Assembly: GCA_023101885.1 (NCBI GenBank)
Contig: JALPQD010000930.1
Location: 1-64,000, forward strand
Source: Typhlomys cinereus
Taxonomy: Eukaryota; Chordata; Mammalia; Rodentia; Platacanthomyidae
DNA length: 64,000 nucleotides
Direction: 5' to 3'
The position numbers were made by a program, and so were the translations under genes. Positions 21,469 to 31,818 of the stretch are shown here, piece by piece. Position 1 is the stretch's first letter. Each line of letters begins with the position of its first letter. The notes beneath the pieces were generated by a model, which had not been told where the DNA came from, did no database searches, and saw only the letters and a list, made by a program, of their open reading frames with translations.

Positions 21469-21611
21469 TGTGTGTCTCAGAGTGGGCCTGGGAGGCAGGC
21501 CTCAGGGTGTTGTCCATGATGGCTTTCTTCATGGTGTCCTTGTCATCAAGCTGACCCGTTACTTCTTCATTATCCATACCACCACCAACCAATTCCGCAA
21601 GGAGTTCCCCA
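21469..21611 (+). pseudogene. Second APLNR coding fragment (TM5 region)
   Basis: Nucleotides 'ctcagagtgggcctgggagg' and 'gctgacccgttacttcttca' and the frame 'KLTRYFFI...QFRKE' match the APLNR segment from the second extracellular loop through TM5 to intracellular loop 3 ('SEWAWEVG... YFFIAQT... FRKE'). The same region already occurs at 20390-20515 in the main body. This copy retains 'gctgacc.gttacttcttc', which the main body has lost, so it is not a simple copy of the present main body. Sequence after 21611 departs from APLNR. Confidence 0.75.
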
Positions 21612-23428
21612 GAGCCAGCAGCTCCCTGGCTTCCCCAAAGCCCTATCAGTTCATTGTGGATCTGGCTTCCAAGGCTGGAGGACTCTTGAATAGCACTTTT
21701 TCCCCTGCAGAATCTATGTGATAATGCCTGTCAAATGTACATCCTACCAACTCATGGTGACCCTCTGCTCATTCCCCTGTTGTCCATGAGAATTAGAAGG
21801 CAATGATGGGGCTATTGGTCCTTCAGCTTCACCGTATAACTGGGAATTTGGGGAAGGAGAACAGATAAACAGGTAGAGTATCTGTTTGTAGTCTAAATGC
21901 CACTTGGCTCTCCTCCCCAGTCCTTGGTCTTTTCTCCAGTCTTGTCTCTCAACCCACTTTCTCCTGGATGTTTTCCTTGAGCACTGATCCTACTTCATTC
22001 CAAGAGTCACTTGGTTGAGAGAAGATATTTGTTTTCTGTCTGTGTGAATGCACATAAACATGCCTATCCATACCAGTGGGTGAGAATCGCGTGAAGAGCT
22101 TTGATGGGTGAATGGGTTTGGGTGTACCTCACCCTTTTCTCACTCTATCTCTGTTGATCACACAGTTTACTTAAGGAAGAAGGGGCGTGGAGGGAATGTA
22201 GACTATATAAGAGTTCAACCCCACTGGATTTGGGTGACTCTGGCACCTGGACCTAGATTTAGGAAGTCTGGTTTGTAACACACTGTCTGGAGGGAGCTGG
22301 CTCCCAATACAACAGTTGCCCAAGGTTTGGAGAAGTCCTGTGGCACTGGTTCCTGTTTCCTTCTCCAGCTCCATGCTGGGGTAAAGAGGCTGGCTAGAGC
22401 TTCCTATGGCTGCTCTGCCATTCCCCTTTACCTCGCTTTGTGTTTAGGCACATTTTCCACAGGAAAGCTACCTGCTTGCCCAGAGTAAGTTTTAGCTTTC
22501 CTCACCACCATCTGGACTGACCCTCTTGGCTTCCTTTACCAGGCTGAGAGGGTCAAGCAGGAAAACAGCAACCAGAGCTGTTGTGGAAGTTTGATGGCAT
22601 GTGCTATACCACTGCCAGGGAGAGCTCAAGGACAAAATGAATCCAGGGGCCTTGGTGAGCTGAAAAAAAGACTATGTGCTCTGGGTTATGTTCCTGGAGG
22701 ACTCTGGGATTAAAGGACAAGACGTGCAGAGACAGGAAGAGCCTGGAGTGATGCAAATGGCTCATCTCTGGGACAGTGCCTGCTTGGAGAGAAAGCATTG
22801 CCTCTTGGCTTAGTCCCTGGGTGTCTCAGGCCAGAGCCATGCACAGAGCTACCTACTCTGCCCCGGGGCTGCCCTCAAAGCGTACAGTTCAGGCTAGAAG
22901 GCAGGAGAGTACTTCTCCAAGAATTCACAGGAACTCATCCATGGTTGGGGACAGGTAATAGAGGACGCTCCCTCTTCTCCCCACTCCCCACCCCCATCCC
23001 TTCTTCAGAATGTGTGTGATCCTTTTTGACCCTGTCAGTCACTGTGATTCATCAAATAAAACTGCTTTGTGTTAAAAAAAAAAAGACTTCAAGTATTGAG
23101 AGAATTACACTAATTGGTTGCTTTCCCGAGATTCCCTCATTTCATCATCACTGTCTCAAGGATAACTCAGTTGACCAAGGGAATGTGCAATCCATCCCAG
23201 GGGTAGATACTGAGTAAGACCAGGATCATACGTTATGAATTTCAGTATTTCTCACCATGTGCTGGTCTAAGTATACTTGTGGGAACAGGGTCAACATGGG
23301 CAAAGCTGGAAGATGTTTTTGTAGTTTAAGATCTTCACAGAAACAACAACATTGATGTAAGAATACTATTAATTAATGCTATTATTTAATTTATACACAT
23401 TCCATAATACTCCGATGAACACACACGT

Positions 23429-23432
<4 letters not shown>

Positions 23433-23480
<48 letters not shown>
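23433..23480. repeat. (CA)n microsatellite
   Basis: 24 uninterrupted CA units. Confidence 0.97.
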
Positions 23481-23482
<2 letters not shown>

Positions 23483-23629
23483 CCAATGCTCCTGCAATAA
23501 AGTAGGCAGAAAGGGAAGTTACTGGGCTAAGCAAAGTGTAGAATATGAGACAAGTAGGGGATTTGATTTGCGTTTGGCTTTCTTTGACTCTGAAGTCCAG
23601 ATAGCAGTGTAGATTTTATTACCTACATG

Positions 23630-23790
23630 TTATATAAGCCCAGGCAAGTTATCTAACTGTCTGTCTTGAGCTTCCATTTCCTCATGAGACCTGTTACAGA
23701 ATAACTATGAAAATCAGAAGCAATGCAGGGCAAGTGCTCCCACAGTACCTGCGCATGGCTAGTGTCCAATGAAAGCTGTCAGTCACCACC
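23630..23790 (+). mobile_element. MIR SINE
   Basis: 'cccaggcaagttatctaactg' and 'cttccatttcctcatgagac', then 'cctgcgcatggctagtgtcca' near the 3' end, follow the MIR consensus order. Confidence 0.65.
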
Positions 23791-24302
23791 ACTGCTGCCC
23801 TATTGATAGTCTCATGCCAACTTTTTGTGGGAAGATGTTCACAACTTTCTATTCATTCTAGATAGAGTACCAACCCTCCATTAATAAACAATTCCATCTA
23901 AATGTAGCTTAATAAATCAATGAGTTTAAGTGGTGTCACTTACAGGAGTATTGATGAAGTATAGGTAACTTACTAACAGTTATAGCACTGAAGAAATACC
24001 TTCCTCCCCCAGCAATATTTATCAGCTTATATATCCTTGGAGTTGGGGTCTTGTGGCAAGAGCTCCTGGTCTTGTGTGGTATCCCCTAAACTGTCTTGCA
24101 GTCTTTCTGAGGTCCTTGGGACCTGAATTCTATGATGCCTCCTGCGTCTAGCAAACCTTCCTTGAACTTTACCAGGGAACATAAGTGAGTTCAATCTTGG
24201 GAGATTCTCCTATGACCAATCACAACTTCCACTCAATCTTCCACTCAATCTCACCTAAGCTTGTTTCTAGCTGTTCGGGCTCTGAACACCCCTCCATTCT
24301 AG

Positions 24303-25119
24303 GATCATTCTTTTTTGAAAAAAATATGGTGTGGTTTATTTATAAATAAGAACAAATTAACAACAAACAGTATTCAAGAAGTTGAAAAAAGGCAACACTT
24401 AGAAGACTGAACACATGCCCTTTAGTTTCTTCAGGATGTTTTTCTAATTTATTTAACATAAAGATGAGGAGTCAAGTTTTGCAACCTAAAATATTTACTT
24501 ATTAAAGCTGCAGTAGTACTTTAGTAAAATATACCAAAGACATAATGAGACAAACATGTGCATTTGTAGAACTGCATGTCAGTCAGGCCAGATCCCTGCA
24601 GAGAATTCCCAGCACTGTGTTATTTTTCTATGAGGACACAGAACAATCCTGATTAGACATACACCTTCATCTCTTCAACTTGTCCATTGCCTATCCAAAG
24701 CCTTCCACTTTGTGATAGTTTCTATCTACGAAGATGTATGTCTGTCAATCTGCTTGTTAGAGCAGACATTTACCTTCCTCATCCACCAACCATTGGAGGA
24801 GGACTAAGGCCATGAAGATGACTGATCCCACCCATTCTTCAGAAAGGATGTCTTCCATCATCATATCAGGAATCCGATGAGCTTCCATAGCCTCTTCTTT
24901 TCTTCACATATTGCCAAAGCAAGATTTTGAAAAAGAAAACCCACAAATTTTGCTATTCCCCAAAAGAAATCTGTTATCAAAGGTTATCTCCATGGGGACT
25001 GATTCTGGCTGTCCAGCTCTTGTCTGTTAGAGATGTAAACCATTTCCCCTCAGATCCCTTCCTTCCTGGTGACTGGGAGCCTGGCCCCTCTTCACGTCCC
25101 TATCTTCCAGATCATTCTT
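24303..25119 (-). mobile_element. SELENOK retrocopy unit with TSDs
   Basis: The insert (24313-25109, reverse strand) is bounded by identical 10-bp repeats 'gatcattctt' at 24303-24312 and 25110-25119. On the reverse strand a 5'UTR of about 66 nt, coding body, 3'UTR, AATAAA (complement at 24335-24340) and a short A run at the low-coordinate end occur in mRNA order. This is the signature of L1-mediated retrotransposition. Confidence 0.85.
24770..25043 (-). pseudogene. Selenok-ps: Selenoprotein K processed pseudogene
   Basis: A retrocopy of SELENOK, a small ER-membrane selenoprotein of about 94 residues involved in ER-associated degradation and DHHC6-dependent palmitoylation. Reading from ATG at 25043: 'MVYISN', 'NQSPWR', a stop, then 'LITDFFWGIAKFV' (the transmembrane segment). 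After a frame change come nucleotides encoding the 'YDDG.. RMGR', 'HLHGPSPPPM' equivalents, ending 'GG-U-GR' with the in-frame TGA at 24781-24779 followed by GGA AGG TAA. The parent gene has several exons, and none of its introns is present. The early stop after 'PWR' and net loss of about 11 nt show that it is inactive. The SECIS element should lie in the 3'UTR part (24313-24769), but I did not verify its fold. Confidence 0.93.
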
Positions 25120-25299
25120 GGGGGTACTGCCTAGGGCACCACTTTCATCCTTGTGAGTGCTGACTTCTTCCCCTAGGGCAGGGCTTCTCAGACTTTAGCC
25201 TGTGCAGGAATCCCCTGAAGAGGCTAAAGGCTGTCACAATGCAGCTCTTCCTGCAGTGGATCTGATACACAGCAAGGATTCTGTCTTGGTCACCTAGGG

Positions 25300-25424
25300 T
25301 CGTCTGTAGTCTAGGCTGCTCTCAAATTCACTCCGTAGTGGAAGATGACCTTGAACTTCTGAATTTCCTATCTCTACCTCCCCTGAGTGCTGGTATTACA
25401 AATGTGAGCCACCATATCCAGTTT
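25300..25424 (-). mobile_element. B1 SINE, reverse orientation
   Basis: 'tagtctaggctgctctcaaattcac', 'gaccttgaacttctgaat' and 'gagtgctggtattacaaatgtgagccaccat' are the B1 reverse complement in order. Confidence 0.85.
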
Positions 25425-25647
25425 TATAAGGTGATGGAGAGCAAATCGGGGCTTTATGAATCATAGTTAAGCACTCTACTAAACAAGTGACATTCCCAGG
25501 ATTCTGCATTTCTAACATGCTACCAGTTAGCACTGCTGGATCTCCCAGCAAGACCTGCCTTTCCCTTCATTTTCTTACCTGCCCTGGTCTGTAATGAAGC
25601 CAATGCCATTTATTCAAAGGCTCTGTTCTTACAAGAACTGCTTGTTA

Positions 25648-25883
25648 ATCCTGAGGAGGTGGTTCAAGGGCTAAAACCTCTTCCTCGCAAGCAAAAGGAC
25701 CTGAGTGAGGATTTCCGTATACCATGTAAAAATGTTGAGTGGATATGGCAGTGGTCTGTAAATCTGGCCCTGGAAAGCAGAACCTGGAAAACCCCAAGCC
25801 AAGCAATAAAGAGGTACAGCAATGCAGGTTGACTCCTGATTTCACCCTGGGTCTCCACAGGCACACAAACTTAGGTACTTCTG

Positions 25884-25918
<35 letters not shown>

Positions 25919-25945
25919 CAAGTGCATGAAAAAGGAAATGAATTG
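25648..25945 (+). mobile_element. Older tRNA-derived SINE, same family as 1794-2080
   Basis: Starts near 'ctgaggaggtggttcaagggctaaaacctcttcctcgcaagc' and shares 'ggacctgagt' (B box), 'ctggccctggaaagcagaacctgg', 'ccaagcaataaagaggtacagc' and a CA tract with the copies at 1.8 and 63.1 kb. It is more diverged than they are. Confidence 0.75.
25886..25914. repeat. (CA)n microsatellite in SINE tail region
   Basis: 14 CA units within the SINE body-tail junction. Confidence 0.95.
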
Positions 25946-26650
25946 GTTATCAATATTTTTCCCAGGTATAAAACTTGTTTTCTACACCTTTAGAATCAAT
26001 TCTGTGCTGTCTCCATGCACACAGGGAAGAATTCACTGAAGAACTTGAATAGTTACAAAACAGAGATCATTATTTGTGAATGAGAAGTTGGTATGGGGAG
26101 AAAGTTGGTATTTTTTTTTTGTACTGAAAGATCACATGTTGCAATGGGAATTTATTGTATTTGTTTATTTGCCAGCCACATAGAATTATTTCAAAATTCC
26201 TAAAACAGGCTAATGACTTGTCTTCTTTTATGATCTGATCTTTCATCTTAAAAGTAGATGATGAATGCCAGGACAGTAGTTTTGTAGAAAATGTTGATTA
26301 ACTTTGTGTGCAATTGAGCTGTTAATAGGCAGCCCTGCTTTGGGAAATAAAACAAATATTGACAGAGCCCGATGGAGTGGCCTGGTGATTATCATACCCT
26401 TTCTCCACAGACCAACCAAGGTCCTTCCATGGCAACTCACAGGCAGTCTGCCCTTGGGAAGAGGTCCAGTAATCCTCTCAATCAATTCCTACTTACTTGA
26501 GTTCAGAAACAATTCTCAGAAAATAAATCCACTTTAACAAAAAGTATGAATAGGGTAGAGTTACGATACATGTTTTACCCATCTTTTTACATTTGAAAAT
26601 ATTGTCATAGGGTTTAAATAACCTTCAGAAAATCCTAAAGAATTATTATC
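25946..26650. other. Unassigned stretch
   Basis: No repeat or gene recognised. The part at 26140-26520 has balanced composition and no obvious repeat text. Confidence 0.4.
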
Positions 26651-26654
26651 TAAA

Positions 26655-26975
26655 GTGCTGGGGAGATGGTTAAAAGTGGTTAAAAGGCTTGCCTCTGCTG
26701 ACCAGAGTTTGGATCCCCAGAACCCACCTAAAATTACAGGCCCTGCTATAATTTCCACCCCAGAAGCAGATTCTGAGATTCCAGAGAGCAAGCTGGCTAG
26801 CCAGAGTAGCCCTAATGGCTCACTTTGAGTTTAATCAGAGATCCAGGTTCTAAACGGTTGTTTGGTGGGAGCATGATAAAGGATGACTCCTGATGTCACC
26901 CTTTGTTCTCAACTGCTTGCACGCCTGTGCACTTGTGGCTTTCCCCACATGAAAAACATTACATACACATATTCA
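26655..26975 (+). mobile_element. Decayed tRNA-derived SINE
   Basis: 'gtgctggggagatggttaaaa' head, 'gagtttggatccccagaaccc' B box, and a body ending near 'atgaaaaacattacatacacat' match the window's old B2-like family. Confidence 0.65.
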
Positions 26976-27224
26976 TGTAAGCCATACAAAATTGTTATTT
27001 AAGTTGGAACTGTCAATCAGAAATTCTCATTTATACTGATCGTTGTTTAGAGAAATCTTGGCAATGGTCAGTATGCATCAGCTGCCAGCATCATCTTCCT
27101 CACCTGGACGGTGGATGAGTTTCTCCTGTTTATCACCTATGTGGACCGACATCACAATGCATGTTGAAAAGTAGGGTTTCATGTAAGTACAAATGAGCAC
27201 TTTTTAAATGTTTAGATATAACAA

Positions 27225-27470
27225 ATGAATGAGTTGGTGTGCATCTGCAATTCCAATACTCCTATGATGAGATAGGAGACAAAAATCAAGAAGAATCATC
27301 TAGAAAGTTCCAGGCTAACTAGTCTGGAGTGCACTGTCCAACTGAAGAAACAGAAGAGACCCTTCCATTATCCACAAGGTAGAAGACAAGAACTGGCTCC
27401 TGAAAGTTGTCCTGTGGTCTCCACACATGTGCCGACATTCACATACACATGCAAAAATTTTAAATGTTTA
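27225..27470 (+). mobile_element. Head-less SINE relic
   Basis: Body and tail text ('ttggtgtgcatctgcaattcc', 'gttccaggctaactagtctgg', 'gaaagttgtcctgtggtctccacac') corresponds to the 3' part of the older tRNA SINE seen complete at 58270. The tRNA head is missing. Confidence 0.5.
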
Positions 27471-27681
27471 ATCTTCCAAAAGGGCAATGTCAAAAGCACT
27501 TTGCTTTCCGGTGGGGACACAGCTCCTGTCAAATTACATTCTGCAGCTGCCTCTGCTCCAAGCTCAGCCATCACCTCAACTTTGCCAGATTTTCAAGGAA
27601 GAAAGAAAAGCACACAAGGAATGCGACTTCCCTCCCTTACATCTGGAGCTGACTTGTTCTCCCAGCTGGATTCTCCCAGTC

Positions 27682-28010
27682 TGGGGCTGGGGGGATGACT
27701 CGATCACTTAAGGGCTTCCCACACAAGCAGAAGACCTGAGTCTGAACCTTAGGATGCACGTAAAAATATCACGATAGTGTGTTTATAATGTCAGTACTGG
27801 GGAAGCAGAAACAGGAGGATTTCTAACACTTGTTGGCCAGCTGGTTTAGCCTAATGGTTAACCACATGCCAAAGGAAATGGATAGCATTTGTGAGGATGA
27901 CACTTGAGATTATCCTTGGCTATGGCATACGTGTACACATAGACACACACACACACACAAGCACACAGGTGCGCACACACGCCATACACACAAACAGCAA
28001 AGTGTGTGTA
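27682..28010 (+). mobile_element. Decayed tRNA-derived SINE with CA-rich tail
   Basis: 'gggctggggggatgactcgatcac' head, 'agaagacctgagtctgaacc' B box, a body with 'gtcagtactggggaagcag' and a CA-rich 3' part. Same broad family as 58270-58620. Confidence 0.7.
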
Positions 28011-29118
28011 ATGCATCTCTCTTTTGCATGTTGGAGTGGTGTATAAGATGTTATGCCATAGCGAAGGCACCATTCTTTAATCCCTGAAGCAACAGCCCAA
28101 GAGATGCAAAATATCTTGGCCTCAACAGCACTGTGCAGCACTAGAACTATAGCGGTACCATCTTTCCAGATAGTTTGCTCTGTCTTAGTCACTATTAATT
28201 TCTCTTCTTTGTCTTGCAGCCCAGGGGTGCTCTGTATCTGAAGAAGGGAACGTTGGGGAAGGTAACTGGGTACATCGGCAGCAGAGTAAGCTGTACCTTT
28301 TGCACTTTTCCGGGGGCTGTGGGAGAGATGCTGTGGTCAACTGCACTTGGAAGTACACGAGCTAATGGAAACCGTAGAAACTTGCTCTGCCAGTCCTGGC
28401 CCAGGCAGCTTGACCTCCTTCCTTCCTGTGCCAAATTACTGGAGTCATTGTGCCAGTCAATGGTGGTGTGCAGAGCTTTTAGTTTCATGGATAGACAGAT
28501 GTTTGGAGAAGTTTATTTCTCTGAGTATAACTTATAAGTTATAATCTCTTCAGCCTCATATGAAGGGAATAGAATTTAAAAGCAGGCTATTAACAGCTTG
28601 GTTCACTTATGTCTTTGAAAATGGAGCTATACATTAAGGTCTTTCCTTCATCGGTCAGCTGTTTTACTGTCACACACATTAACTGAAATTGAGCGCAGAC
28701 CCTCAGACTACAGTGTTATAGGAAGGGATATAATAATAATATAGTTATAAAAAAGGTTCCCAAGTTTGAGGCTAATAATACAACTTTTGGAAGCTTTCTA
28801 GAGTAACTTTGTGAAAGAACAAATTAGAAATATATCTCAAATGTCTTCTTTCCTCTTGATTGATGAACAACAAAAGTTGCTGTTTTCTTGATTAGATTGT
28901 TCCCTTCACAGAAATGACTTTATAATCCTTAGTCACTGGAGTTATGTTTGGGTACATAACAATAATCATTTTAGGGGAGGAAAGTAGTAGATTTTAGAAT
29001 CAGAGAGCTCTAACTATATTTTAATCAAAATCCTCATTGGTTCCAGGTTTTGCAATTTGAAATAATAAAAGTAATGTCTGCCTTCTTTCCTTTTTTTCAT
29101 CAGTATCTTTTTAAAATT
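28011..29118. other. Unassigned stretch containing an exon candidate
   Basis: No repeat recognised over about 1.1 kb. An 18-bp perfect palindrome lies at 28526-28543. The 97- and 107-codon frames on opposite strands at 28200-28540 have no recognisable motifs. Confidence 0.4.
28220..28261 (+). other. Candidate 42-bp micro-exon, identity unknown
   Basis: A strong pyrimidine tract and CAG acceptor ('ttctcttctttgtcttgcag') precede it, and an AAG|gtaact donor follows. Two of three frames are open. No protein match recognised. It could be chance or an exon of a noncoding transcript. Confidence 0.15.
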
Positions 29119-29119
29119 C

Positions 29120-29335
29120 ACTTTTAAAATATTTATTTGTTTATTTACTTATTTATTTATTTAGAGAAGACAGAGGAACAGAGACATGTGTGCCACGGCA
29201 CTGAGTACCCATCAGAAGTTCTCTAATTTCAGAGTCAGTTCTCTCTTTCCACTCTGTGGCTTCTGGGGACTGAACTTAAGTCACCATGCTTATGGGCAGG
29301 TATCTTTACCTGCTGAAGTACCTCATTGGCCTTAC
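29120..29335 (-). mobile_element. B3/B2-like SINE, reverse orientation
   Basis: A TTTA-rich start (reverse-complemented tail), then 'cagagacatgtgtgccacggcac', 'gtggcttctggggactgaac' and 'ctgctgaagtacctcattggcc' run in the reverse order of rodent B3-type SINEs. Confidence 0.65.
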
Positions 29336-29770
29336 AATAAATAGATATATATGTTTGTGAAATTTATAAGCCACATGTACTTCATTTCACCTATATGCCA
29401 AAAAAAGAGTAGCTTCCCTGAAAATTGCACTACTAACTGGTCATTATTTAGCAAGTATAAAACGTAAATTTTCAAACAAATAATAAAATGACAAACAAAA
29501 CCCAGAATAAATAAAAACAAACAAGGCAGTGCCATATATGAGTGTTCATTCTTCCAAAGACTGAGGGAGAAAGATGCTAAGTCATAAGAAGCCGGAAAAC
29601 AGTTGGGACTAGGAAGCCTGTGATTTAATTTACTCAAGTATATATCTAGTTCTCCATCTCTCTCTTGTCACCTATAGATCATGGCCACCTTTGTGTGAAT
29701 TTTTTTGTTAATTTTATACACTAATAATTGAATACATGATTCATGAGAGATTTTGGTCCACCCAGGGTAT

Positions 29771-29812
29771 GGATTTTTTTTTATTTCCACTCATACAAAC
29801 TTAACGGATTTT
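29771..29812 (-). mobile_element. Minimal L1 insertion (about 27 bp) with short TSD
   Basis: The core 'ttatttccactcatacaaac' followed by 'ttaa' equals the reverse complement of the extreme 3' end of the young L1s in this window (compare 34600-34622). It is flanked by 'ggatttt' at 29771-29777 and 29806-29812. Confidence 0.6.
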
Positions 29813-31761
29813 GTTTGAACAGCTGAAATGATGCTTTTCTGGTAGCATGTTTTAAGTGTACTTTCAGCAGACACATAAGCAACTGGGTAGGCTGGAAGGA
29901 AGTGGAGGAGTCTCACTGGGGTAGTTGGTTAGAGAAGCATTGCATTAGCTTAGACAAATGGAAAGTGTTGTTAGCATAAATTAGAGTTGTGGCCTAGAGA
30001 ATGGAGAGGAGACAGCACTAGATTGCCAAACCTGATCTATCTTAACTATAACTTGCCTTCCTCTCTGTGTCACCTTAATTTGATCTTCAAGCCCAATCTT
30101 GAATGTCTAGGGTCATTTCCAGCTAGAGATTGAAGAGATTCAATCATCTAGTTCCATGGTCTGGTGGCTTCATCGACCACTCTTGTTGTCAATGGAACAT
30201 GCGGGATCATCTTGAAGCTCCAGCCAACCGCATTTGGCCCCTGTGCTGTGCCTTTCTCTGACATCCTTAGCCACAGTGCTGGGCTGACTTATACTTTCAG
30301 CATGTGGTTGAGCAACATCTCCTGGTACAACCTCAGGTCTGTGTCTATGGGTCTGAGTTGAACATCCTCTCCTTTGAATCTTCTGAATCCCATCTGAATC
30401 TGAATTAACACTTAAACAGCATTATACCTGCATTTAATATTTTTCCTCTATCCATTGTGATAAGCCAAGACAGATAGTCTGTAAATATTTATCAAATGCT
30501 AATATTCTAATAAAGATTCTGCCTTAGTCTTGGGCCCTATTATCCTGCTGCACAGCACAGTTTTCTTGCCTCCTCTCTTTGTCTCCACTCACTTCTCTCA
30601 GTTAACACAATCTATTCAGGTTTGTGTGTCTTTCTGTTCTCCTTCCCTACCACTGATGGGACATTGGCTGAGCTTCTTGCCAGTGTAAACCCTGCTGAGT
30701 ACTTTCAGGTTTCACTTGCTTTTGGAAGAAAACAAGAGACTCCTAATTACTCCACTTCCAGCCTTCTCTTACCAGCACTGCTTGATTTATATCCTGAGAA
30801 CTCTGTAGTAAAATGCTTTACCACTGAGCTATACCTTCTTTGCTTACCTGGAGAACTCTGTACCCCATGACTGCATAATTTGTCACCGATCAAATTTTTG
30901 CCACTCATAAACTGCTAATTTTTAACCACCACTTTCCCTAACCACTCATCAGCAGGAGTGAATGATGCCTTCTCTAGTGCAGAAATAGTGTCCTGCAGAA
31001 TTTCATTAAACATCCGACAAATTGCACTGGATTTGGGAACTTCTTAGATTTGGGGGAAAGACAGAATCGAAAGCTGACAAGCTAACAACATGATTAGGAA
31101 TGTGCAAGAGAGATGAAAGAAGGCATAGAAGGAACAACTTATAGATTCAGGAGAAGTTTAATTTTTAAGAATTGATGATGCATATGGTTTTGGCCATAGT
31201 CAAGGATGATATTAAAATGCTGAATGAGGTGTGATGTGGCATCAAACAAGGAGCTGAGAGGCCAGTGACAGTCTGTTGGCACCTACCAGCCCATACATGT
31301 GGAGTTCAGGGAGCCGATGGGACAAGGAAATGGAAATTCAGGGGGTCCTGGTTCTGAGCCACGCTTAATAATACCAATAATGCCAATAAATTTCCTTTCT
31401 CCTGGCTAGATACTTATACATATCTGTAATGGGTAGTGTAACCTCTTCTCCCCCTTATCATCCCTTGGTCCCTCTTAAAGTTACTTGCAGATCCTAATTA
31501 AAGCCTCTATTGCACTCCTCCTTGTACCTTTTTTTTTTTTTTGACTCTGTGAGAGCGAGGCCAGCCCTCTCCCTGCAGGATGTACAGATCTCTTTTATCC
31601 TCACAAACAAGAGAGAGCTGACTGCTATGGATTTATGCAAATTCGGTTTTTAACCTGCCAGCCAAAGAATAGGGCACAGAGATTAATTCTTAAGATGTTT
31701 TTCAGCTTTTGAATTTTATGTTCCAGGGAGAATGGTTTTGATTTTTTTTTCTTTTTGACAG

Positions 31762-31818
31762 ATCCGATGCAGACATGAAGATGGAAAGTTAATTGTTAGC
31801 TTTGGGCATTTGAAGGAG
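31762..31818 (+). other. Candidate 57-bp exon, identity unknown
   Basis: Good acceptor ('tttttttttctttttgacag') and donor ('AAGGAG|gtgagg') flank 57 nt open in one frame (19 codons: 'IRCRHEDGKL' then 'IVSFGHLKE'). Length divisible by three and an open frame are suggestive but weak for such a short piece. A downstream-phased reading from 16963 or 28220 would hit a stop, so these candidates do not chain into one coding gene. Confidence 0.2.

Larger units (their letters stand above)
20950..23084 (+). other. 3'UTR portion of the APLNR retrocopy, with A tail
   Basis: About 2.1 kb of noncoding sequence continuous with the pseudogene body, containing a MIR fragment (21130-21225), a second APLNR coding-like fragment (21469-21611), AATAAA at 23055-23060 and an A tail. 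I infer that it is the parental 3'UTR from its position and tail. I cannot compare it to the parent gene here. Confidence 0.65.
19528..23095 (+). mobile_element. LINE-mobilised retrocopy unit of APLNR mRNA with TSDs
   Basis: The unit runs from an L1-endonuclease-like site (TT|AAGA at 19526-19531) to an 11-base A tail (23074-23084) preceded by AATAAA at 23055. Flanking repeats 'aagactcacaagta' (19528-19541) and 'aagacttcaagta' (23083-23095) agree except for one substitution and one 1-base gap, consistent with an aged TSD. The length of about 3.5 kb fits a nearly full-length receptor mRNA with a 5'UTR of about 310 nt and a 3'UTR of about 2.1 kb. Confidence 0.75.
23096..24302. other. Spacer between the two retrocopies
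   Basis: Contains a CA microsatellite (23433-23480), a MIR (23630-23790) and about 500 bp of unassigned sequence ending at the SELENOK retrocopy. No gene seen. Confidence 0.5.

Noticed and set aside
28526..28543. 18-bp perfect palindrome 'tataacttataagttata'
   Set aside because: AT-only type palindromes of this size are expected occasionally in AT-rich DNA; no flanking signals.
16963..31818. Joining the three exon candidates into one coding gene
   Set aside because: The reading phase from the first candidate gives a stop in the third, and no intermediate exons were recognised.
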